This document shows positions 14,604 to 21,761 of a stretch of DNA of 26,063 bases, one piece after another. Location of the stretch: positions 1 to 26,063 of the forward strand of contig NZ_JBDZDV010000011.1 in the NCBI RefSeq assembly GCF_040544485.1. The letters run 5' to 3'. Position numbers and translations under genes: made by a program. The notes beneath the pieces are model-generated. The model ran no database searches, had not been told where the DNA came from, and worked only from the letters and a program-made list of their open reading frames with translations. The stretch is from Lacicoccus halitifaciens (lineage in GTDB: Bacteria; Bacillota; Bacilli; Staphylococcales; Salinicoccaceae). Numbering within the stretch: the stretch's first letter is position 1; every line of letters starts with the position of its first letter.

Positions 14604-15065
14604 TTATTTTAAGCTGGGCAGCACTCTGTCACCGATTTTGGAAAACAGGAAAGTGCCGAGGAAAGTCATGATCAGTGTGGAGATGGTTATGGTGACGAAA
14701 CTGAACCAGAATGGCACACCGGCGACCGTAAGCAGCATCAGTCCGACGAATATGCCGCAAAGCACACTGTACTGTACCGCATTGACCCAGACATTTTTAA
14801 TGAAATAGCTGATGGTATACGAGATTGCCGCGATACCCACACCTGTTGCGACGTCGATCAGGCCGAGCGGTGAAAAGAAGTTCGCTATGGCAAGGCCGAG
14901 GATCATGCCGGGTATGAACCGGCGGTTGAAGAAAGGTATGACGGCAAGCATTTCGCTGATCCTGAGCTGTATCGCCATCGTACCGATTGGATTGATGACG
15001 GTGAGTGCAACATAGACAGCGGCGAGCACCGCATTGTAAACGAGTATTTTATTTTTGATGATCAT
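14604..15065 (-). CDS. queT: QueT-family transporter (ECF substrate-binding subunit for a queuosine precursor)
   Basis: The 153-aa membrane protein has about five to six hydrophobic helices. QueT-like features are NAVLAAVYVALTVINP, the QLRISEML segment, IPFFNRRFIPGMILGLAIANFFSPLG and DVATG. QueT is the S-component that captures a queuosine precursor for an energy-coupling factor transporter; the shared ECF module is elsewhere. Two adjacent ATGs follow AAGGAG; the second (15065) has the better spacing. Assignment is strengthened by the preQ1-I riboswitch immediately upstream, whose 3' end contains the ribosome binding site. Confidence 0.93.
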   Translation of the reverse strand: MIIKNKILVYNAVLAAVYVALTVINPIGTMAIQLRISEMLAVIPFFNRRFIPGMILGLAIANFFSPLGLIDVATGVGIAAISYTISYFIKNVWVNAVQYSVLCGIFVGLMLLTVAGVPFWFSFVTITISTLIMTFLGTFLFSKIGDRVLPSLK

Positions 15066-15069
15066 CATT

Positions 15070-15108
15070 CTCCTTAGTTTTTTATACAGGGAGTTTGCGA
15101 ACCTGTGG
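15070..15108 (-). promoter_or_regulatory. preQ1-I riboswitch
   Basis: On the minus strand the stem ACAGG (15106-15102) / CCTGT (15090-15086) encloses a loop starting TTC. The A-rich tail ATAAAAAACTAAGG follows, the same as in the Bacillus preQ1-I aptamer. The tail ends in the AAGGAG of queT, so ligand binding should hide the ribosome site and act on translation. Confidence 0.9.
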
Positions 15109-15134
15109 ATGGAACTTTTACAAACTGCCATACT

Positions 15135-15143
15135 ATTATAGCA
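15135..15143 (-). promoter_or_regulatory. extended -10 promoter of the preQ1 riboswitch-queT unit
   Basis: The minus strand reads TGCTATAAT (15143-15135), a perfect extended -10. No -35 match is seen at 17 nt, as is usual for this promoter type. Transcription would begin about 20 nt before the aptamer. Confidence 0.7.
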
Positions 15144-15192
15144 GATTCATCACCGGGGGGCGCCTCTTGGGGTGACAGAAAAATGATAAATT

Positions 15193-16305
15193 CTACTTTT
15201 TATACTCGATGTTGCGGTCCTTCCATTCAACGGTCTTTTTGATCCTCGTCTGGTAGAGCGAAAGTGTATATACGAAGAAGAAAAAGTACTGATATAACGG
15301 ATAGAATGCACTCCCGGCCCTGCCGACATTGATCACCGGCCGGCATAACTGATGGAATTGGATGCAGCCGAGCAGATACAGGAATAATGCCGGGACAAGC
15401 ATGTATGTATCGAATATGATGGCATACAAAAGGAAAACGGGGAATACGAGTCCCGATGACAGCCATATCATGATGGATGCCATCACAGCGGCGCCCGTAT
15501 TCTCGGACCCGATGGAAATATGCTTCTTCCAGCCGTCCACCATCGAGCGGAATCCCCCGCTGTACATCCTGACGTGCACCGTATTTTTCCCGAGCAGGTG
15601 GTGTATGGGGATGTCCTGTGCCCTGTACGCTTCATAGATGCCTTTGCCTTCGATGATGGCGCCTTTTGCCGCCATATGGCCGCCGGTTTTATGATAGTCA
15701 TCTTTATCCGTCAGCATCACCGGTCCGAAGACCGTGCCGGCTTCATATCTGTTTTTGAAGACCGAGAATATATTGATGCCTGCGACGGTCATCAAATTGA
15801 AGACCGCCGAGAAAGTCTCGTGATTTTTCCCGGTTTCATGGAACGGCTGAACGGACACCAGCCCCTTTTCAGGGCGGCCCCCGTAATGATGGCACAAATC
15901 GGCCAGTGAATGTTCATCTGTAAAGAAGGTATCGGCATCCATGAACAGGAGCAGGTGGCTGGCTGCATGCCGGCTGCCCGTGAAGCACGCAAAATACTTC
16001 CCCGGCAGATCTGTTTCGGGCACTTCGACCACTTTCGCTCCAAGTTTTTCTGCGATTTCGGCTGTCCGGTCCGTTGAGCCGTCATCTGCGACGATGACTT
16101 CAGTGCGGACATTCTTCTGTTTTTTGATGCTCTCCAGCAGCACCGGCAGATTGTCAGCTTCATTCCTCGCGGGGATGATGACGCTGACGGCGCTGTTCCC
16201 CGCTTTGGAAGACCTCCTGATCAACCGGTTCCTCTCTTTGAAGAAAAGGGTGCCGCAGATGAAGGTGATGATGATCCAAATGATGAAGATGATGGGTATG
16301 ATCAT
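15193..16305 (-). CDS. crtQ: 4,4'-diaponeurosporenoate glycosyltransferase CrtQ
   Basis: The 370-aa membrane-anchored family 2 glycosyltransferase resembles staphylococcal CrtQ, which attaches glucose to the carboxyl end of the C30 carotenoid acid. It has an N-terminal membrane helix (residues about 2-20), the GT2 core VSVIIPARNEADNLP, VIVADDGSTDRTAEIA and the metal-binding FMDADTFF, then a CrtQ-like stretch EKGLVSVQPFHETGK and FSAVFNLMTVAGINIFS. A hydrophobic C-terminal part (three or so helices) ends in TVEWKDRNIEY. The ATG follows GGGGAGGGG. It begins 14 bp after dpaL and shares its transcript, far from the other crt genes. A GT2 for another lipid is the alternative, but the CrtQ-specific blocks are persuasive. 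Confidence 0.85.
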   Translation of the reverse strand: MIIPIIFIIWIIITFICGTLFFKERNRLIRRSSKAGNSAVSVIIPARNEADNLPVLLESIKKQKNVRTEVIVADDGSTDRTAEIAEKLGAKVVEVPETDLPGKYFACFTGSRHAASHLLLFMDADTFFTDEHSLADLCHHYGGRPEKGLVSVQPFHETGKNHETFSAVFNLMTVAGINIFSVFKNRYEAGTVFGPVMLTDKDDYHKTGGHMAAKGAIIEGKGIYEAYRAQDIPIHHLLGKNTVHVRMYSGGFRSMVDGWKKHISIGSENTGAAVMASIMIWLSSGLVFPVFLLYAIIFDTYMLVPALFLYLLGCIQFHQLCRPVINVGRAGSAFYPLYQYFFFFVYTLSLYQTRIKKTVEWKDRNIEYKK

Positions 16306-16319
16306 TGTGGCCCCTCCCC

Positions 16320-17501
16320 TTATGCTTTCATCACTTTTTTATAGTGGTCGGGATCGGTGGCCCCCTCGGTATTGATGAGCAGCACTTTTGAAGATTCATC
16401 CAGGCCGAGATTTTCTTTCAGCTCTGAAAAGCGCTCATCCGTCATCACTTCGGCAAGGAAGCCGAGCGGCAGGGCACCGGATGCGCCTGAAGTGACCGCC
16501 GGGTCTCCGTCGTCAGGTTTGCCGTACCATCGCATACCCCTGTCGCTCACCGCATCACCGCAGGAGACGAAGCAGTCGGCAGTCGATTTCAGTATATTCC
16601 ATCCCACCGGGCTCGGCGCACCGCATGAAAGTCCGGCCATCGTCGTATCCATATCGCCGTAAACCCTGACCGGATCGCCGGTTTCACTCCCGGCGGAACG
16701 GTAAAGCGGATCAGCCGCCGCCGGCTCCACTATGATAATCTTAGGCGGACGGCCGCCGGTGAAATTATATAATGCAGCCGCCATAGCTCCGGCGAATGAC
16801 CCGACCCCAGCCTGCAGGATGACGTGGGAGATATCCTGCAGTGAGTTTTGGCCGAGCTGTGCCCTGATTTCGGAAATGATCGTCGTATAGCCCTTCATGA
16901 TATGAATGGGTATTTCCGTATAGCCTTCCCAGGCGGTATCCTGCATCAGGATCCACCCGTTTTTCGCCGCCTCCTGAGCCGCATATTGCACGGTATCATC
17001 ATAGTTCATATCCGTGACGATCGCTTCGGCACCGAGGTCGGTGACCGCTTGGACCCGGGTTTCCGCAGCACCTTCCGGAAGGAAGACCTTCCCTTTTTGT
17101 CCGAAGATATGAGCGCCCCATGCGACACCTTTGCCATGGTTGCCTTCCGTTGCCGTGGCGAAAGTCTCCACCGGGTGACTGCCGGCTGCGCTGAGTAGAT
17201 CGGTGAAAGAAAGACTCCGGCCGTCCCGCCCCATTTTGCCGGCAAAGTGCTGTGCCATGGCGTAGGAAGCGCCGAGCCCTTTGAATGCATTCAACCCGAA
17301 TCTTGCCGCCTCATCTTTGACGAATAAAGCCCCGAGGCCAAGTGACTGTGCACTATTTTTAAGCTCATGCAGCGGGGTTGCTTCATACTGTGGCATGGAC
17401 GCATGGAAATTTGCCGCACCCTGAATCTCCTGCAGCGAAAAATCCCTTGTGTATTTTTCAGCATCAGCTGTACTCCTGAATTTATTCTGAATCCATTTCA
17501 T
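16320..17501 (-). CDS. dpaL: diaminopropionate ammonia-lyase
   Basis: The 393-aa PLP enzyme follows Escherichia coli YgeX/DpaL, which cleaves 2,3-diaminopropionate to pyruvate and two ammonia. The PLP lysine is K74 in FGLNAFKGLGA. IVTDMNYDDTVQYA, QDTAWEGYTEIPIHIMKGY, the phosphate-binding QAGVGSFAGAM and TMAGLSCGAPSPVGW are all recognisable. One departure is GlU119 (Glu) in TATEGNHGKG, where the E. coli enzyme has the catalytic Asp of TTDGNHG. The ATG follows CAGGAGG. It heads an operon with crtQ; no carbamoyl-diaminopropionate or ygeX-type partners are present. Confidence 0.92.
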   Translation of the reverse strand: MKWIQNKFRSTADAEKYTRDFSLQEIQGAANFHASMPQYEATPLHELKNSAQSLGLGALFVKDEAARFGLNAFKGLGASYAMAQHFAGKMGRDGRSLSFTDLLSAAGSHPVETFATATEGNHGKGVAWGAHIFGQKGKVFLPEGAAETRVQAVTDLGAEAIVTDMNYDDTVQYAAQEAAKNGWILMQDTAWEGYTEIPIHIMKGYTTIISEIRAQLGQNSLQDISHVILQAGVGSFAGAMAAALYNFTGGRPPKIIIVEPAAADPLYRSAGSETGDPVRVYGDMDTTMAGLSCGAPSPVGWNILKSTADCFVSCGDAVSDRGMRWYGKPDDGDPAVTSGASGALPLGFLAEVMTDERFSELKENLGLDESSKVLLINTEGATDPDHYKKVMKA

Positions 17502-17531
17502 AATCCATCCTCCTGAGACACCTTTGTCACC

Positions 17532-17559
17532 ATCATAACCTAAAATGCCCCGGTGTTAA
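17532..17559 (-). promoter_or_regulatory. promoter of the dpaL-crtQ operon
   Basis: The minus strand reads TTAACA (17559-17554), a 16-nt spacer and TATGAT (17537-17532), about 30 bp upstream of the dpaL start. Confidence 0.6.
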
Positions 17560-17590
17560 GCCACTGGCGCAGATATTTTCACGGAAAACA

Positions 17591-17616
17591 AAAATGACAG
17601 GGTCTACCTGTCATTT
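17591..17616 (-). terminator. terminator overlapping the stop codon of the DUF421 gene
   Basis: AAATGACAGG (17616-17607 on the minus strand) pairs with CCTGTCATTT (17602-17593) and runs into a T-rich tail. The gene's TGA stop lies inside the stem. Confidence 0.88.
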
Positions 17617-18288
17617 CGCTTGTATGAAAAACCCTTCATTCTCGTTCCATTCGGCAAGGAAAATATCTTTGACATCTTTCCCGGTCTCTTCTCTAATGGT
17701 GTTTTTCAGCCAGTCTTCGTCGAACCCTGCAGCCTGAAGCGACCTGTGTTCGACTTCCCCGCCGTCGATGAATAAGTAGGACATTTCATTTTCCTTGTAA
17801 TCTTCCAGGACCTGGCCGCGTGACGGTGGTTCCTCTTCTGCACGTTTGATGACAGAGAGCATGCCGCTTGTCTCCATGATTGCATGCTTCACCTCACGTA
17901 ATGAAAACACCCCGTTCATCCTGAGCAGTTCCCTGACTTCATCGACGTCCATATTATTCCTGTTCAGCACTTTTGTGTCGATCTTCCCGTCATTGATCAA
18001 CAGCTGTGAACTGCCTTTCGTCAGCCTTCTGAAGCGTTCATTCTTCATGGCATACCTTTCAATCACGTAAATCAGCAGTGCCCAGTAGGCGAGCATGATC
18101 AGCATATGGTAGAAAGGTGTGTCCGTCTCATAGAGGGACTCTTCAACAATGCTTCCCAGGATCAGGGCATATACAAAGTCGAGCGGTGTGATCTGGGCAA
18201 GTTCTTTCGGCCCGAGCAGCCTGAGAATGATCATGACCCCGATCAGCCCTGAGGTCAGCTTAACAAAATAAGACATTATATCTTCCAT
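17611..18288 (-). CDS. DUF421 (YetF-like) membrane protein
   Basis: The 225-aa protein has three N-terminal membrane helices (with ILRLLGPKELAQITPLDFVYALILGSIVEE, the family signature, between the first and second). The cytosolic part contains LINDGKID, ELLRMNGVFSLREVKHAIMETSG and LFIDGGEV. Proteins of this family (YetF, YkjA, spore germination relatives) have no settled biochemical role. An in-frame ATG lies at 18363, but AGGAGTGA just before the ATG at 18288 decides the start. It is monocistronic. Confidence 0.9.
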   Translation of the reverse strand: MEDIMSYFVKLTSGLIGVMIILRLLGPKELAQITPLDFVYALILGSIVEESLYETDTPFYHMLIMLAYWALLIYVIERYAMKNERFRRLTKGSSQLLINDGKIDTKVLNRNNMDVDEVRELLRMNGVFSLREVKHAIMETSGMLSVIKRAEEEPPSRGQVLEDYKENEMSYLFIDGGEVEHRSLQAAGFDEDWLKNTIREETGKDVKDIFLAEWNENEGFFIQAK

Positions 18289-18427
18289 TTCCGTCACTCC
18301 TGTATAGAATTTTAAGTGAAAAAAATTTTCAAGCTTCCATGGATTATTCCATTCAGTAATCATAAATACCCCATTCCCGGAGAAAATAACTTTTTCAGGG
18401 CTTCTGCAGCAAAAGCATATAAAAAAA

Positions 18428-18454
18428 CCGGGATGTAATTTTATTACATCCCGG
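18428..18454 (-). terminator. terminator of the transporter-amidohydrolase operon
   Basis: A 12-bp perfect stem CCGGGATGTAAT (18428-18439) / ATTACATCCCGG (18443-18454), with a T tract after it on the minus strand. Confidence 0.94.
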
Positions 18455-18469
18455 CTTCACAGGTCCTGC

Positions 18470-19696
18470 CTAAATCATATTTTTGAACACTTTACCGTCT
18501 TTTGCGACGACTTTGATTGCATCATTGTCTTTCAGTATGCCGATATTTTCGAGCGGATTCTCTTCGGTCAATATGAAGTCCGCGATATAATCCTCTTTGA
18601 TCAGTCCGAGATCCGTGTAGCCCATGCATTCTGCGGCGGTCTGAGTGGAAGCGACGATTGCATCCATCGGAGTCATGCCGCACTCCACCATAAGCTCAAG
18701 CTCCCGGAGGTTGGTGCCGTGTTTGAATACTCCTGCATCGGTGCCCATCGCGATTTTCACGCCGGCCTTATAGGCTTTTGTGAAGCTCTCCTTATGGATT
18801 TCGATGACTTCCTTGGACTTGTCGATGGATGTCTGTGCCATGCCGAGCTCATCTGCGAACTCGAGTACGGATACAGGCGCAAGAAGCGTCGGCACGAGAT
18901 AAGTGCCCTGATCCTTCATCCTTTCACAGATTTCATCGTCCAGATAAATGCCGTGCTCTATCGAATGGATGCCCGCTTCGACACATTGTCTCACGCCTTC
19001 GAGGCCCTGTGCGTGCGCCATCACTTTCACGCCGTTCCTGAACTGTGATTCCTCGACGATCACTTTCAATTCTTCAAGGGAGAACTGTGTAAATTTCGGA
19101 TGGTCGGTCGGGCTGGATACCCCGCCTGTTGCGTGGACCTTTATGACGTCCGCACCCGCCCTCAGCATTTCACGGGTCTTCTTCCTCACTTCCTCCACAC
19201 CGTCACAGACGCCGGACGGCATGCCGGGATGCGGCTGCAGCATATCTGCAACAATCCCTGAATAGTTGTATCCGTCCCCGTGCCCGCCTGTAATGGTCAG
19301 GGCATTGACGCTGATCTGCATCCTTGGTCCGTCGACCAGGCCGTCGTCAATCGCCTTCTTCAAACCGAGGTCACTCCCCAGTGCATCACGCACTGTGGTG
19401 ATTCCTGCGTTCAGTGCAGTGTTCAAGTGTTTTGCCGCTTCATAGAAATTATATGAAAACGGTGTGGTGAGGCGCTGCTCAAGTGGTTTCAGCTCAAACA
19501 TCATATGCACGTGCGTATCGATCATGCCGGGGAGCATGTAACGTCCCCCGCCGTCGATCACTTCCGCACCACTGATGGAGGCGTCCGCATCCAATGATTT
19601 AAATCTGCCGTCTTCAATCAATATATTCGTGTTGACGATATTTTCCGAACCTGTACCGTCGATCAGGTTGATGTTTTTCACCAGTAATTTACTCAT
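18470..19696 (-). CDS. metal-dependent amidohydrolase (imidazolonepropionase/Xaa-Pro dipeptidase-like)
   Basis: The 408-aa amidohydrolase has a complete binuclear metal site: HVH at residues 62-64, the lysine expected to be carboxylated (K186 in VIKVHATGG), H228 in VMAHAQG, H248 in SIEHG and the catalytic D320 in GTDAG. The sequence type matches the imidazolonepropionase-like group that includes peptidases for Xaa-Arg/Lys/Pro dipeptides. The histidine pathway genes are absent, so a dipeptidase or N-acyl amino acid hydrolase role is more likely. It starts 17 bp after the transporter gene, which suggests that import and hydrolysis of one compound are coupled. The ATG follows GGAGAAAA. Confidence 0.88.
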   Translation of the reverse strand: MSKLLVKNINLIDGTGSENIVNTNILIEDGRFKSLDADASISGAEVIDGGGRYMLPGMIDTHVHMMFELKPLEQRLTTPFSYNFYEAAKHLNTALNAGITTVRDALGSDLGLKKAIDDGLVDGPRMQISVNALTITGGHGDGYNYSGIVADMLQPHPGMPSGVCDGVEEVRKKTREMLRAGADVIKVHATGGVSSPTDHPKFTQFSLEELKVIVEESQFRNGVKVMAHAQGLEGVRQCVEAGIHSIEHGIYLDDEICERMKDQGTYLVPTLLAPVSVLEFADELGMAQTSIDKSKEVIEIHKESFTKAYKAGVKIAMGTDAGVFKHGTNLRELELMVECGMTPMDAIVASTQTAAECMGYTDLGLIKEDYIADFILTEENPLENIGILKDNDAIKVVAKDGKVFKNMI

Positions 19697-19713
19697 AAAT
19701 TTTCTCCTTCACG

Positions 19714-20862
19714 TTAAATTAAGTTCATCACTATGCTCGCTATGAAAATCGATGCCACAGTCACCGTCACGAAACCGCCGATCAGCATCGGTGTCACAAG
19801 TTCCTGGAATAATTTATTTTCATCCTCAGGGTTATCCGTCTCACTGCGCGCCACTTCCTCACATATGATGTAGTCCGCCGGGAAGCCGAGCAGTGCGGTC
19901 AATGCAACAGGCATGCCCTTGTATGGATGCCAGCCGACAATTTTTGAGGCGATGAACCCGCCGGCAAGTATGCCGAAAGTTCCGATTGCAAGTATCGCAA
20001 GGACGCTCGGGACGTTGCTGATGACATCCTGGGGTGTGACATCCGCCATCGTGCCGATGATGACGAAGATCAATGCGACCATCATGAAGCTGAATGAGTT
20101 CGCCGATTCAAGCACACTTTTCGGGAAGAATCCGAAATTCAGTGCCAGTATGCCGAGGATTAGACAGAAGATCGTATAGTGGACGCCCGTGACATCCCCG
20201 AGATAAACCCCCACTGCAGCAAGAACAAAGACGAAAAACAGTTTTATGGTATTATTCTGCATGAATTTATACTTCACGGGTTTTTCTTCGAGGGAAATCC
20301 TGGCTGTGTCTTTCACATTGACCTGCCCCGTCATGAATAAATGGCCGTAACGCTTCATGAAAAAGGTCGAAATGGGCATGCCGACGACGCCCTGGAAGGC
20401 GTAGACGAGCACGGGGACGACGACCAGAGTGCTGAGCCCGAGTTCAGTCAGCCGTTCATTCGTGATGAGCAGTGCAACGATGCCGCCGGATAAAGGCCCC
20501 ACACCACTTGCAGCGGTCGGGAAGTCAAACATCAGCGTGATCAGGGTCAGCACTAAAGTAAGTGAACCGACGAGACCCGAAAGCGCAATGACGACCGCCT
20601 TCCACTGTGACTTCAGTATATCAAAACGCATGAGCGTTCCCATATGGACGATCAGCGGGCCGATCAAAATCGCACCGAGGGCCGGAAGCGTGGACAATTC
20701 AAGTATGTTCTCCGGAAACACACCAATCCATGTAAAAATCAGGAAACCGAGCATTGCGGTCATCAATGTCGGGATTCGTGCGCGTGACAGGACAGAGATG
20801 TATTCACCCAGGGCAAGCAGTGCGAATATACCCACCGTCGCGATAATTGGTTCTTCCCACAT
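19714..20862 (-). CDS. polytopic membrane protein, probable transporter
   Basis: The 382-aa very hydrophobic protein has about ten to twelve predicted membrane helices and a central loop with charged residues (near ARISLEEKPVKYKF). Helix-rich halves with GPLIVHMGTL and GTMADVTP recall the repeat architecture of glutamate/sodium symporters and related secondary carriers. The segment ALTALLGFPADYIICEEVARSE near the C-terminus looks like a conserved substrate loop. I cannot assign a substrate or family with certainty. The ATG follows AGGAG. The amidohydrolase directly downstream suggests that it imports that enzyme's substrate. Confidence 0.72.
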   Translation of the reverse strand: MWEEPIIATVGIFALLALGEYISVLSRARIPTLMTAMLGFLIFTWIGVFPENILELSTLPALGAILIGPLIVHMGTLMRFDILKSQWKAVVIALSGLVGSLTLVLTLITLMFDFPTAASGVGPLSGGIVALLITNERLTELGLSTLVVVPVLVYAFQGVVGMPISTFFMKRYGHLFMTGQVNVKDTARISLEEKPVKYKFMQNNTIKLFFVFVLAAVGVYLGDVTGVHYTIFCLILGILALNFGFFPKSVLESANSFSFMMVALIFVIIGTMADVTPQDVISNVPSVLAILAIGTFGILAGGFIASKIVGWHPYKGMPVALTALLGFPADYIICEEVARSETDNPEDENKLFQELVTPMLIGGFVTVTVASIFIASIVMNLI

Positions 20863-20978
20863 AATACAGCACTCCTAAATGTTTTCTATTTAATGAGTGC
20901 ATTATACAGCCATCGGTGGAAGAATAATAGTTAAATTCTGAAAAAAATGAGTTTTCAAAGAAAGAAAACGTCTCCATT

Positions 20979-20991
20979 GTATACTGTATAC
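20979..20991. promoter_or_regulatory. candidate operator GTATACTGTATAC upstream of the transporter operon
   Basis: A perfect 13-bp palindrome with a single central base, 117 bp upstream of the transporter start codon. Sites of this form are common for GntR-family regulators of uptake operons; no such regulator is encoded in the window. Confidence 0.4.
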
Positions 20992-21005
20992 CTGTATGTA
21001 AATGA

Positions 21006-21048
21006 ACCCCAGTAAATAATTCTCTTCGGTGTAAAATTTTACCGGGGT
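21006..21048 (-). terminator. hairpin downstream of pcm
   Basis: ACCCCGGTAAA (21048-21038, minus strand) pairs with TTTACTGGGGT (21016-21006) through one G-U. Only a weak T tail follows (TCATTT). An alternative small stem GGGG/CCCC overlaps its 5' side, so attenuation is possible. Otherwise 20863-21056 contains only the palindrome and a -10-like TATAAT at 20901-20906. Confidence 0.5.
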
Positions 21049-21056
21049 CCATCCCC

Positions 21057-21638
21057 TCATTCCACATTTTTCTTGAACTTTACGAACATGACATGTTCAA
21101 TGGTGGACTCACTGACTCTGCCTTTCTTATCCTTCTCGATCAGTTTCAATTCCTGTCCGAAGAAGCTGCCGACCGGGATGATCATCCTGCCGCCCGGCGC
21201 GAGCTGGTTGATCAGGTTTTCCGGCATTTCTTCAGCTGCTGCCGTGACCATGATCTTATCATAAGGTGCATGTTCCTCCCATCCCTCATGGCCGTCGCCG
21301 TAATGGAAATGGATGTTCCGATATCCCAGATCCGTGAGCCTTTCCCTGGCACGCTCATGAAGCGTTTTGATGCGCTCCACAGTGTACACAGAGCGCGAAA
21401 ATTTTGAGAGCAGCGCCGTCTGGAACCCGGAACCCGTCCCTATCTCGAGAACTTTATCCTCTGAATCCAGCTCAAGCTTCAATGTCATCGTGAGGACAAG
21501 GGAAGGCTGCGAAATCGTCTGGCCGTGGCCGATGGGAAGCGGCCGGTCGAGGACAGCAAGCTCCTTCTGCTCATCGATGAAGCGGCTGCGGTCGAGCTGC
21601 ATGAAATACTTCCTGATTTCTTCATCGGTGTATCTCAT
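21057..21638 (-). CDS. pcm: protein-L-isoaspartate O-methyltransferase
   Basis: The 193-aa SAM-dependent enzyme initiates repair of isoaspartyl residues in damaged proteins. The family pattern is clear: LPIGHGQTISQPSLVLTM near residue 35-50, motif I VLEIGTGSGFQTALLSKF, VYTVERIKTLHERARERL, YGDGHEGW and YDKIMVTAAAEEMP with LAPGGRMIIPVG. An upstream in-frame GTG exists at 21647, but AAGGGG is 8 nt from the ATG at 21638. The gene is divergent from the UvrA-like gene and separate from the transporter operon downstream. Confidence 0.93.
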   Translation of the reverse strand: MRYTDEEIRKYFMQLDRSRFIDEQKELAVLDRPLPIGHGQTISQPSLVLTMTLKLELDSEDKVLEIGTGSGFQTALLSKFSRSVYTVERIKTLHERARERLTDLGYRNIHFHYGDGHEGWEEHAPYDKIMVTAAAEEMPENLINQLAPGGRMIIPVGSFFGQELKLIEKDKKGRVSESTIEHVMFVKFKKNVE

Positions 21639-21698
21639 ATCCGTCACCCCTTAATGGTTGTTTGATGTACTATAACCCTTATACCCTCATCAGCGGGT

Positions 21699-21727
21699 TT
21701 GATTTTGGATTTTGAGGTTAATATATA
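21699..21727 (+). promoter_or_regulatory. promoter of the uvrA-like gene
   Basis: TTGATT (21699-21704), a 17-nt spacer and TATATA (21722-21727), 35 bp upstream of the start codon. Confidence 0.7.
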
Positions 21728-21761
21728 GAGACGAAGCAAATTCTTATACGGGGTGAGAGTA

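Noticed and set aside
15149..15175. Hairpin TCACC/GGTGA after crtQ as an intrinsic terminator
   Set aside because: The stem is short with a long GC loop and no T tract follows on the minus strand.
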